DNA from: Halomonas meridiana
GTDB taxonomy: Bacteria > Pseudomonadota > Gammaproteobacteria > Pseudomonadales > Halomonadaceae
Direction of reading: 5' to 3'
DNA length: 64,000 nt
Assembly: GCF_009846525.1 (NCBI RefSeq)
Contig: NZ_CP024621.1
Location: 2,666,001-2,730,000 of the forward strand
Numbering within the stretch: the first letter of the stretch is position 1; each line of letters starts with the position of its first letter. Shown one piece after another: positions 54,844 to 62,268 of the stretch. The notes beneath the pieces were generated by a model. It had not been told where the DNA came from. It was given only the letters and a program-made list of their open reading frames with translations, and did no database searches. Position numbers and translations under genes: made by a program.

Positions 54844-54870
54844 AGTGTCGGTTTTCGGCCATAAGCAGAC
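54844..54870. repeat. Left inverted repeat of the TIR/SLOG island
   Basis: The 27 bases from AGTGTCGG to GCAGAC, read on the opposite strand, match 61824-61850 at 21 of 27 positions (shared GTCTGCT, GG, CGAAAA). The pair brackets the whole foreign-looking block. It may be the terminal repeat or integration scar of a mobile unit, or a dispersed genomic repeat at which recombination happened. Confidence 0.5.
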
Positions 54871-54975
54871 TTTTAGATGCCTCTGATCAACGCCTCATTA
54901 AGCAGATAAAATGCTTGGTTAAAATTAACAAAAAACTTACTAAGAAAATATTTTAGCCCAAGCTTGATTACATTG

Positions 54976-55569
54976 TCATGTGCGCATCTTGCTAATTTCA
55001 TCATTACTAATTTCGATATCACCATCAATTTCGAAATTAATTTTTTCAAAAAGCTCATCAATATTAGAAAAGTTCAAACTATATACAGGCTTGCCAATTG
55101 ACAACGCATACTCTATCTCCATTAAAACCCACGGAGATGAAAGTAAACCTTTAGCATTTACAGCATTATTAGTTTGCAGAAAAACTATAGACTTTGATTG
55201 TTCAATTCGTTTCTTTAACACCATCTTAGTGTAGTCACTTACTAAATCTCTCTTTAGAAAATCATTATCACTTGTCCAATCACAATATACAGTCAGGCCA
55301 TGATTATTAAGACACGACTTAACTTGTCGCACTAAGCTAGAGTCCTGATAACTATGCGAGATAAAAACATGGAATGACTTTTTATTCTGCACAGTGTTCG
55401 ACTCTAGCCTCTGATACAAATCCTCTGGAGAAACATTAAATATGTCTCTTTCTGTGTTATAAGCTTTGACTTTTCCTTTGAACTTCTTTCTTAAACTAAC
55501 TAAAAAACCTAATTTTTGAAGATATTCAAATGCCATTCTTCTAATTTGATTATTTTTTTTCACTGTCAT
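54976..55569 (-). CDS. TIR domain protein, AT-rich, last gene of island
   Basis: A 197-aa protein. The first ~60 residues are a basic helix-rich region. A TIR domain spans ~64-170, starting KSFHVFISHSYQDSSLVRQV with the second strand LTVYCDWT. The putative catalytic segment is SSPWVLMEIEYAL, with W147 and E151 in the W-x3-E arrangement found in NAD-consuming TIR enzymes. No signal or membrane helix is present. It overlaps the upstream unknown gene by 20 bases, so they form a pair. G+C is far lower than in recD next door. A defence role by NAD cleavage or signal synthesis is inferred. Confidence 0.82.
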   Translation of the reverse strand: MTVKKNNQIRRMAFEYLQKLGFLVSLRKKFKGKVKAYNTERDIFNVSPEDLYQRLESNTVQNKKSFHVFISHSYQDSSLVRQVKSCLNNHGLTVYCDWTSDNDFLKRDLVSDYTKMVLKKRIEQSKSIVFLQTNNAVNAKGLLSSPWVLMEIEYALSIGKPVYSLNFSNIDELFEKINFEIDGDIEISNDEISKMRT

Positions 55570-56140
55570 TAAGCTTTTGGAAAAACTCTATCACTTTACC
55601 GCTATTGTATTTTTTCAGCTCATGAAAAATTTCTATTTTACCTTGGACTGTTATGCCTTTCTTATGATAAGCAGAAATAAAAACATCAATATATAGTGGT
55701 TCCACGAGTTGCAAGTCTTTATTTGTAGATGACATTTTGTTTTCATGAGCACGTTTATTTTTATTTGCTTTATCTAACAATGCGCGATAAGCCAACTGAG
55801 CACTTTTCTCGTTAAAACTTATCTCATGTTTCTTACGCTGACCATTTGAAATCATATGTTTAACTTTTGGCAAGTTAAAGAAAAACACTTCAGGCTGATC
55901 ATGATAGTACCTTTTCTTCTTGCCAATTTTAGCTAGGAATTTATCTTTGCTATCATATTTTTCATATCGTTGAATCAATTCACTCCACATTATCGGAAAC
56001 AACTCTTTAAACATTTTTAATAGTAAATACTTATCATACTCAGCAGGTAAAGCTTCTGAAATTAAGTTCAAAGGCCTAGTAAACGATTTTTGCAACCTCA
56101 TTGTCTCGGATTGATATTTTCTTTTCACAACGCCTGCCAT
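55550..56140 (-). CDS. Hypothetical protein paired with a TIR gene
   Basis: I do not recognise this 196-aa protein. It is Lys-rich (about one residue in six) and predicted mostly helical with one beta-rich stretch (PEVFFFNLPKVKHM, residues ~83-96), with no transmembrane helix, signal or catalytic motif I can name. Its 3' end overlaps the TIR gene by 20 bases in another frame, so the products probably act together, for example as sensor and TIR effector. Base composition is A+T-rich (about 35% G+C in a sampled 60-base line), pointing to transfer from a different genome. Confidence 0.65.
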   Translation of the reverse strand: MAGVVKRKYQSETMRLQKSFTRPLNLISEALPAEYDKYLLLKMFKELFPIMWSELIQRYEKYDSKDKFLAKIGKKKRYYHDQPEVFFFNLPKVKHMISNGQRKKHEISFNEKSAQLAYRALLDKANKNKRAHENKMSSTNKDLQLVEPLYIDVFISAYHKKGITVQGKIEIFHELKKYNSGKVIEFFQKLNDSEKK

Positions 56141-56161
56141 AATTGACCTACAGTGATTGCT

Positions 56162-56392
56162 TTAGTATGAGCTTGATTTACGGATACGGGTTGCTTTTTC
56201 AATCGCATTTGGAAGACGCAGAGCAATCCAAGCGTATTTATCTGTATTGGTAGCACTTACCGATGTGTCGCACATTTGCTTCAATTTCGATGACAAGAGA
56301 CCAGAGACGACTTCAACCTGGATCAAAAAAACACTGGGCCTGACGTTACGACTATTAGGCAGGTAAGTAACGACTAAATAGCGTGGCGAAAT
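56162..56392 (-). other. 76-codon open stretch without a good start, possible gene remnant
   Basis: A continuous minus-strand frame ends at TAA (56162-56164). It has no ATG near its beginning and overlaps the 3' end of the SLOG gene in another frame. The translation has protein-like character (RPSVFLIQVEVVSGLL ... DKYAWIALRLPNAIEKATR). It may be the C-terminal remnant of a gene cut during island assembly, or chance. The rest of the 214-base gap shows nothing. Confidence 0.3.
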
Positions 56393-56921
56393 CTACGTCT
56401 TCGAGCTCCCGCCCAGTAAAATAGCCTTTCTCCCGAGCAAGATTAAGCGCTGCACCACCTGGTGCGGCAACTGGAAGAATGAAAGCCTCAGGATTGAGCC
56501 GCCTGAAAATGTCGTATTCAACTTCAACGCCATCCATCCCACCAATGAACACGGCTCCGATCAAATCTTCCCTAGAGAGCATCTGTTCTCGCATCAGTTG
56601 TAAGCTACCCTTGATGTCGCCAGGTACGGGATCGGTGTAAATTACGTTGTCAAACCGTTGATTTTCTTCCGGATAGTTACCCACGAAAAAGCGGCTTTGA
56701 TACAGGATCACTGAGTCTGTGTAGTCTGCCCTTAGATCTTCGCAGATGCTCCAAATCATAGGGGTAATTGCAGGATGGCCGCCCCACACAATCTTGTGTC
56801 GACGAACGGTAGCGATCGCCAGCTCGCGAACGGCACACTGGATAAGAAACGGGGCAGCGGTCTCATAGTATTTCCCTCGTCCAATCACGGGTATGCTTGC
56901 TGAAAGGAAAATCGCGCCCAT
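56355..56921 (-). CDS. Stand-alone SLOG domain protein
   Basis: A 188-aa Rossmann-like protein of the SLOG type (nucleotide-derivative sensing or processing; relatives include LOG/DprA and the ADP-ribose sensor of ThsA). Motifs: AIFLSASIP at the first strand, the glycine-rich loop IVWGGHPAITPM (G47, G48, P50) and the second site FIGGMDGVEVEYD (G127, G128, E133, E135). I chose the ATG at 56921, 2 bases after the stop codon of the upstream TIR gene, with GGAGG 8 bases before. The very tight coupling with a TIR gene suggests that it binds, modifies or degrades the TIR product. Ligand unknown. Confidence 0.72.
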   Translation of the reverse strand: MGAIFLSASIPVIGRGKYYETAAPFLIQCAVRELAIATVRRHKIVWGGHPAITPMIWSICEDLRADYTDSVILYQSRFFVGNYPEENQRFDNVIYTDPVPGDIKGSLQLMREQMLSREDLIGAVFIGGMDGVEVEYDIFRRLNPEAFILPVAAPGGAALNLAREKGYFTGRELEDVDFATLFSRYLPA

Positions 56922-56923
56922 TC

Positions 56924-58066
56924 CTATGCCCTCCAATCTGCAAATTGCCAGCCAGCTTCACAAGCCTTGACCCAGCGCGTCGCCGGAATGTGCTGGCCTA
57001 GCCAGTCAAGGTGACTCAACCACTGAGGATGTAGGCCTACATGATCATAGAGTATGGCTACGGATTCGTCAGGAGAGCTTATTGAAGCTTCGTGCATTGT
57101 CGTGGAGGTCGGCACACCTACCGTTGGGTAGACCACAACCATCCGGTCATCGGGAAGGCGTACTCGAGTCCCTCGACCGGTGCCCATACCGATCACCTCA
57201 CCACCTATAGCCTCAATTCCTATTCGTAGATTGCTCACTAGGTTAACGGTTCTCACTGCATGACTTTCGCTGCGGATTTCCTCAAGCTGGAGACAAATAC
57301 GATCAATCGCGTGATCACTAATCCGTCCTGATGCAGCATCTAGCTCGCTTGTATCAAGCTCAGCGAGGCTTGCAGTTGCCAAGCGAGCGGAGCACTGGGC
57401 TTCAGGCCACCCTACTCGAAGAACACTGATACCCTTGGCAAGCGCTCTTCCAAACTCTGCAGCCGTCCATCGACTGTTGAAATAGTCAGGCGTGTCGAGC
57501 ATCAGCAACACATCAGAATCGCAAAGCCGATGCCACAGCATGGTCTGAAAATCTTCTGCCGGTGCGATGCTACGAGTATCTAGGAAAACGTCGAAATGCC
57601 TGGCAGAGAGCGCGTCGAACATCTGCAGCGCCGCCTGGCTAGCCTCGTCCCGTCGATAACTGACAAATACCCGACGTTGCCTCGGAAGCAAACCTGCACA
57701 TTCCAAGAGCGCAGTGGCTACCCGTTTCGCCCCACCATTTGCGTACGACATACAATTCAATGGCCGAAGGATTTCGGGGACTTCCATTGCAACTCGACCT
57801 AGGTCAGGCACGACTGGGACAACAGGAACACCGCCTCTCAGCAAGCTTGGTAGACTGGGGTGATCTGCATCTACACCGCCGAAGAATACAACAGCAGCCG
57901 ATCTTCGCTGATGAGGAGTGAAGTCAGCAGGAACTACCTCCCACCCGATCTCTTGGCCCAACCTCAAGCCAAACCCAGAAACCGCATCTGTTACAGCCAT
58001 TTCAAGCTCAGAGACTTGCTCAGCCGAAGGAGCACCCAAGATAGCAAGATGATATATAAATGACAT
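56924..58066 (-). CDS. TIR protein with extra N- and C-terminal domains
   Basis: A 380-aa protein with three parts. Residues 1-~125 form an unassigned alpha/beta domain (IYHLAILGAPSAEQVSEL ... GGVDADHPSLPSLLRGGVPVVPVV), possibly itself a degenerate TIR- or SLOG-like fold. Residues ~130-235 are a TIR domain: RRVFVSYRRDEASQAALQMF, the strand FDVFLDTRSI, and the catalytic-type SRWTAAEFGRA with W200 and E204. Residues ~260-380 are unassigned. It is followed after 2 bases by the SLOG gene. Composition is intermediate between backbone and the A+T-rich ends of the island. An NADase or cyclic-ADPR synthase is the likely activity; inference. Confidence 0.8.
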   Translation of the reverse strand: MSFIYHLAILGAPSAEQVSELEMAVTDAVSGFGLRLGQEIGWEVVPADFTPHQRRSAAVVFFGGVDADHPSLPSLLRGGVPVVPVVPDLGRVAMEVPEILRPLNCMSYANGGAKRVATALLECAGLLPRQRRVFVSYRRDEASQAALQMFDALSARHFDVFLDTRSIAPAEDFQTMLWHRLCDSDVLLMLDTPDYFNSRWTAAEFGRALAKGISVLRVGWPEAQCSARLATASLAELDTSELDAASGRISDHAIDRICLQLEEIRSESHAVRTVNLVSNLRIGIEAIGGEVIGMGTGRGTRVRLPDDRMVVVYPTVGVPTSTTMHEASISSPDESVAILYDHVGLHPQWLSHLDWLGQHIPATRWVKACEAGWQFADWRA

Positions 58067-58147
58067 GAAAGCCTCGCTATCAGTTTCAATGAAACGTTAG
58101 TAACCAAACGGGCGCCAAGACACTATCTCTCGAGTGCCCGTGCATTC

Positions 58148-59764
58148 TCAGAACCGCTCCCACCGATCAACATGTTGGCCATCAAAGAATCTGGAGCGCA
58201 CCTCAGCAAAGTGCTCTTTGCCAGCCTCATTTCCACGTTGCACCATTTCCTGTATGGCCTCGGCATCATCCATTTTGATTTCGACAGGGGTTTGCTGATT
58301 AACACGCACATGACGTGTCGGTCCTAGGAAACTTTCTGCTAGTGCCAAAGCACCATGCTCTTGGGCAGCGAAAAAGAGATCGACGCTGTGAGGTGCCCAA
58401 CCTGCCTTGCCCTTTCCTAGCTGCTCAGTGAAGTCGCTTTCGCTACTGAGAGTGCCAATGCTCAGTACATCAATCCTGTCTAAAGGGATTTTCAAGTATC
58501 GAACCGCTTCCGCCAACGCCGGGAGGATGGGGTTATTGGCCCAGACACCTCCATCCAGAAACGTCTCCAACGCGATAGGCCCACCGAAGGTAGCTTCATC
58601 AAAATAGGTAGGTGCAGCGGAGGAAGCCAGTGCAGCATCGACGGCTGAAATATCTCGGTAAGCGGTTCGATCTGGGCTGTGCGGGGTGACGATCGCCTCT
58701 GCCTGACCTTGCTTGGCCCTAACAGTGGGAATCACCAAGCGGCAGCGGGAATCTGCTTCCAACGTTTTGTCCCCGTACACATCTGTCAGCAGTCCTCGAA
58801 GTGTGGCTGAATCATGCTTGGATTTGAGCCAGTGCCGCAGTTTCCGATCCTTCGGAAAAATCTGGGGACCCTTTTCCTCATAAAACTCAAGGATTTCACT
58901 TGGTTTCAAGCCCATGGCTAGGCCAATAGCCAAGATCGCGCCCGTGGATGTGCCTGCCACCAGGTCGAAGTGTGAAATAAGGTCGTTCCCACCACCAGCC
59001 TTCAGCATGTCGTCCCACTTGGCCAAGACTGCCGCGGTGAAGGTACCTCTGAGCCCTCCTCCATCAAGCGCCAAAATACGGAAGTTGCGGCCGCGCGATA
59101 CGTTACGGCGAGTAAGCGGGAGGTTCTTCAGTTGGTCGACGATCAGCCCTATGACTTGGTCAACCGATGTACTGTTGGCAATGGTCGCATTCGCTTCGGG
59201 CGATAGCCCGTTACGCAGACGAGATAATAACGACGGGTCTTCCTTGAGATAACCTGCGATAGCCCCGCCAAAACCAGCGACGACAAATCCTGGCTTTCCG
59301 AGTTCAAGCATCGTATCCAGTTCATTGGGAACGCCTGCTTTTGCTTTATTAATGTTCCACCATGCACCACCGACGCAGATAATGGCGTCGGAACGATCAG
59401 CCATCCAATCACGCATTGGGGTCAGGCCTTCTGCGGCCGGACCATCGCTGCTATCTGCAGGCACAATCTCCACAGAAGCGAATACTCTCTGCTTTTCAAT
59501 TTCAGCAGTGTATTGATCAGTTGAGTAGCGCTTCGCCCGCACTAAGGTAAGCGCCCCCTTGTTTCCACCCGCCTGGATGAAATCCTCTGCAGCTCTGCGT
59601 AGCGGTTCAGTGAACGAAGGATGACTCCCATGAACAATGGAGCCTCCTTCATTGAAAACTTTCGCTGCAAATTTCTGTACGAAATCAGTGATGTCTGCTT
59701 GTAATTCTTGGTTCGACCCGGACAGGTGAATCCTAACGCCGGCCAGACGCTGAGTGACTGCCAT
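58148..59764 (-). CDS. SLOG-patatin fusion, predicted signal-gated phospholipase
   Basis: A 538-aa fusion. The N-terminal SLOG-like domain (~8-215) has IHLSGSNQ, NEGGSIVHGSHPSFTEPLRRA (39-58) and AIICVGGAWWNINKAKAGVPNELD (E148). A patatin lipase domain (~228-440) has every catalytic element: oxyanion hole DGGGLRG (234-240), nucleophile GTSTG (S273) and dyad DGG (D404). A C-terminal tail (~440-538) follows. Patatin effectors in CBASS destroy membrane phospholipids when a nucleotide signal binds. SLOG in ThsA is the sensor of a TIR-made cyclic ADP-ribose. The fusion therefore looks like an effector in which a TIR signal would switch on lipid hydrolysis. Five TIR genes surround it. Function is inferred. 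Confidence 0.85.
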   Translation of the reverse strand: MAVTQRLAGVRIHLSGSNQELQADITDFVQKFAAKVFNEGGSIVHGSHPSFTEPLRRAAEDFIQAGGNKGALTLVRAKRYSTDQYTAEIEKQRVFASVEIVPADSSDGPAAEGLTPMRDWMADRSDAIICVGGAWWNINKAKAGVPNELDTMLELGKPGFVVAGFGGAIAGYLKEDPSLLSRLRNGLSPEANATIANSTSVDQVIGLIVDQLKNLPLTRRNVSRGRNFRILALDGGGLRGTFTAAVLAKWDDMLKAGGGNDLISHFDLVAGTSTGAILAIGLAMGLKPSEILEFYEEKGPQIFPKDRKLRHWLKSKHDSATLRGLLTDVYGDKTLEADSRCRLVIPTVRAKQGQAEAIVTPHSPDRTAYRDISAVDAALASSAAPTYFDEATFGGPIALETFLDGGVWANNPILPALAEAVRYLKIPLDRIDVLSIGTLSSESDFTEQLGKGKAGWAPHSVDLFFAAQEHGALALAESFLGPTRHVRVNQQTPVEIKMDDAEAIQEMVQRGNEAGKEHFAEVRSRFFDGQHVDRWERF

Positions 59765-59826
59765 GTGTAATACCTAGTGATATGAAATGTCGATTTCTGC
59801 AAGCTAGTACGCCTCGTTTCGTATTT

Positions 59827-60426
59827 CTAACGACCGGCTAAGGCAGCTGCGGTTTCGATCCAGCCAGCGATGTTTTCCCGGCCGTTTTGAGCCGTGAAGT
59901 CGTATCTCATGCAGTGTTTGGATAGCTTAACAACCGTGTTGCTGGCAGGGGCGTCAAACCACAAATCAGAGGCTGGGATGGCGGAGATGTAGTCCGAGTA
60001 CTTCACCCATTTACCGCCCTCGAGCTCCGCGAAATAAATCTTGTCGTTGACGAGATAGACACCCACTTCAGCCAGTGGATCTGTGCCTTTCACTCCCAAC
60101 TCCTTCGCGTTGTTTCTTAAGCCATGGATATCGACAGTGAGCAGCCCATTGCCCTTCAAGACGCTATGTACGATCTCATACCGTACCCACCTCCTGGCAG
60201 CGGTGTCCTGACCGGCAAGCACGCAAGTCACAGAGGTATTCTTTAGGCCATGACGAAGAAAGGTCTTGAGCGCTTCATCACTTTCTTTCTTTGATGCTTC
60301 GAACACACTGCCATCAAAGAAGCCATCTACCTCTTGATTCTCGCTGACGACCAGGCAGTTCCTGACATTCCAGGCGCGCCACACATCTTCCTGATAATGG
60401 AAGGAGAAAAATGTTTTTCGTGTCAT
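59827..60426 (-). CDS. ThsB-like TIR protein (DUF1863 type), GC-intermediate
   Basis: A 199-aa protein of the MTH538/ThsB TIR-like group. The N-terminus KTFFSFHYQEDVWRAWNVRN is the family hallmark. The catalytic-type segment is AARRWVRYEIVHSV, with W80 and E84 (E85 is the key residue of Bacillus ThsB). LTVDIHGLRN then follows. I chose the ATG at 60426 (MTRKTFFSF) with GGAG 6 bases upstream; an ATG at 60456 is also open. It lies 62 bases upstream of the SLOG-patatin gene in the same direction, the position a ThsB partner would occupy. Confidence 0.85.
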   Translation of the reverse strand: MTRKTFFSFHYQEDVWRAWNVRNCLVVSENQEVDGFFDGSVFEASKKESDEALKTFLRHGLKNTSVTCVLAGQDTAARRWVRYEIVHSVLKGNGLLTVDIHGLRNNAKELGVKGTDPLAEVGVYLVNDKIYFAELEGGKWVKYSDYISAIPASDLWFDAPASNTVVKLSKHCMRYDFTAQNGRENIAGWIETAAALAGR

Positions 60427-60654
60427 CCCTTGCTCCAGTTCGTTGACAATCCTCATTCTTCACCCCGTAGCGACTGCAGTTCACCTTGGAATGTGCTGTC
60501 CGTGCTCGTCATGTAATGCGAGCCTGTCAAAAATTTAGGGGTTTATAAGCCGTCAAGGATACCCAAAGAAATCTTCGACAAAACCATTAGGATGCCTGAA
60601 TGTGTTCAAATTGATGCTGTTTCTATATTTGCTTCAACACACTCACTAATCATC

Positions 60655-61140
60655 TCAATTTACTTTATTTTTAATGGCATTATCAATCCAACTTGAGATA
60701 TTATTTGATATATCTTGATACGCATTCAAAGAATTAGGATCATAACAAGGTACAACGCTTGACATTAATCTACCATCATTAAACTTGATCAGATCAAACG
60801 GATTTTTTCCCTTTCTGCTAGTCCCATTTCTTGGACACCTGAGGTTATGAATATAAATGCCTAGTAAAGCTTTACCATCATTCCATGCCTTGATGATTTC
60901 GTGCTCTACCCACGGTCTTGAAGCGGTTTCGCTACCAATCAAAACAATAATACATCGTTTGTACTTCATATTTTGATTTATCCAATTTTCAACAGCTTGC
61001 TTACCTGTTCGCTTTAGTGTTTCCCATTCATTTGGAGTAGTAGGTGGATTACCCTCAATGCTACCAATATTACGTATTTGTTGGACTCTCATTACGTCAT
61101 TGTCAAAATGGAAGCTATAAAAAACAGGAATTTTAGCCAT
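60655..61140 (-). CDS. ThsB-like TIR protein (DUF1863 type), AT-rich
   Basis: A 161-aa protein of the same MTH538/ThsB-like group as the 59827-60426 product: PVFYSFHFDNDVMRVQQIRN at the start, CIIVLIGSETASRPWVEHEIIKAW (W77, E81) and LLGIYIHNLRCPRNGTSRKGKNPF. Apart from these motifs the two differ strongly, so they are not a recent duplication. AAAGGA lies 7 bases before the ATG. It follows the first TIR gene by 10 bases and shares its A+T-rich composition, so these two came as a unit. The 228 bases after it hold no gene. Confidence 0.85.
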   Translation of the reverse strand: MAKIPVFYSFHFDNDVMRVQQIRNIGSIEGNPPTTPNEWETLKRTGKQAVENWINQNMKYKRCIIVLIGSETASRPWVEHEIIKAWNDGKALLGIYIHNLRCPRNGTSRKGKNPFDLIKFNDGRLMSSVVPCYDPNSLNAYQDISNNISSWIDNAIKNKVN

Positions 61141-61150
61141 TTTATTTCCT

Positions 61151-61678
61151 TTATAGATTTTCTACCCAAGTCCCAGAGTTTGTACCCGCATCAAACACAG
61201 CATAACCAGTCTTACCCGTCTGGTTATTACTTCCTTTATCTATTTTCTTATACAGCTGAAGATATTCGTTTCCATACCAAGTTCCATAATCATCTTCTGT
61301 TTGAACTATTAAGATCTTATCGTATCCTTTTGCTGAATCAGCAAAACCAATTTCCCAAGGACACCAGCGTGATTGAGTTGAATTGTCCGTTGCTAAAAAC
61401 AAGAACCAGCCTGTAGACAATATTTTTGCCTTAATTTTGTTTGCAGTTTCCTTGTTGGGAGTGCTCGGCATTTCGCTATCTTCCCAGTCAATGTACAAGT
61501 CCCATCCATTTTCTTTCATTAGAACTTGAAGGCCTTTAGCTAGCTCGCGGTCTTTGTGGCTGTGGCATAAAAAGGCCGTTTGCTGTTTTTTAGCTAAAGC
61601 TTCGGTGAGCGATTTAGCTACAACAACACTTCCCGAGCGACTAGATGCTGATCGTAAGTCGCGTATATTAATGGCCAT
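61151..61678 (-). CDS. TIR domain protein, first gene of the island
   Basis: A 175-aa protein. A ~30-residue basic leader precedes a TIR domain (~32-150): TAFLCHSHKDRELAKGL, the strand WDLYIDWEDSEMP, and STQSRWCPWEIGFADSA with W105 and E109 in the catalytic W-x3-E position. The C-terminus (YAVFDAGTNSGTWVENL) is short and unassigned. TAGGAG is 5 bases before the ATG. It is the most upstream gene of the minus-strand island, so the promoter probably lies in 61679-61823. It is paired with the ThsB-like gene 10 bases downstream. Confidence 0.83.
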   Translation of the reverse strand: MAINIRDLRSASSRSGSVVVAKSLTEALAKKQQTAFLCHSHKDRELAKGLQVLMKENGWDLYIDWEDSEMPSTPNKETANKIKAKILSTGWFLFLATDNSTQSRWCPWEIGFADSAKGYDKILIVQTEDDYGTWYGNEYLQLYKKIDKGSNNQTGKTGYAVFDAGTNSGTWVENL

Positions 61679-61823
61679 TGCTACTCCTATAATTCATACT
61701 GCTCGAACATCTAGCATGCATTAACTTAAGTAATTCACTGGCAATCAATTGAAAATCAGCTTTATTCACAGCCTTTCGTGCGTGTGGAATATGAGCAAAC
61801 GCACACGTTGCCTTTGCTAGCAT

Positions 61824-61850
61824 GTCTGCTCAGGGTCGAAAAGCGTCATT
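61824..61850. repeat. Right inverted repeat of the TIR/SLOG island
   Basis: GTCTGCTCAGGGTCGAAAAG and the seven following bases match the reverse complement of 54844-54870 at 21 of 27 positions. It overlaps the last codons of the DUF427 gene and marks where backbone composition resumes. Confidence 0.5.
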
Positions 61851-62169
61851 TGTTTACATCTCCATAAAACGCCACCCTACCCGCAATAGCCTCCACACCC
61901 TCAACCGGCTCCTCATAACTCCAAGCAACATCTCGACTTTCACCCAGCGAAAAATACACCGTATGCCCTTTAAACGGGCAGTAAGTGGTCGTTTCCGAAG
62001 TGGTAAGTAAGTCCATCCGCACGTCGTCACGTGGGAGGTAATGGCGTGGCGGGTAGCCGTGTTCGCGGAGTTCCAGCGCATTGGTGGAGTCGGCTAGCAG
62101 AATGCCATCCACCCGCACTTGCATGCGCTGCTGGCTAGGGTGAAGCGTTATGCGGGCATTCTGCATCAT
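61846..62169 (-). CDS. DUF427 domain protein
   Basis: A 107-aa protein of the DUF427 family, small beta-rich cytosolic proteins of unknown function. Family motifs: RVDGILLADSTNALELREHGYPPRHYLPRDDVRMDLL and TYCPFKGHTVYFSL, followed by AWSYEEPVEGVEAIAGRVAFY. Two Met codons (62169, 62166) could start it. Its 3' end abuts the right repeat of the island, so it is probably the backbone gene that bordered recD before the insertion. Confidence 0.88.
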   Translation of the reverse strand: MMQNARITLHPSQQRMQVRVDGILLADSTNALELREHGYPPRHYLPRDDVRMDLLTTSETTTYCPFKGHTVYFSLGESRDVAWSYEEPVEGVEAIAGRVAFYGDVNK

Positions 62170-62268
62170 ATTGTCCCTGCGGCATTGTTTGCTCTAATGC
62201 TTTGAGACTAGCAGTTAATCTAGGTTAAGCCTACCTTGCCGAATTAGTTTTTAGTCGGTAACTCATAC

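Noticed and set aside
60457..60513. 19-codon leader frame overlapping the ATG at 60456 as ATGA
   Set aside because: No ribosome site and no recognisable attenuator; the better-supported start of the ThsB-like gene is 60426.
61711..61824. Direct repeats CTAGCATG at 61711 and 61817
   Set aside because: Only 8 bases long and not placed at matching island borders; probably chance.
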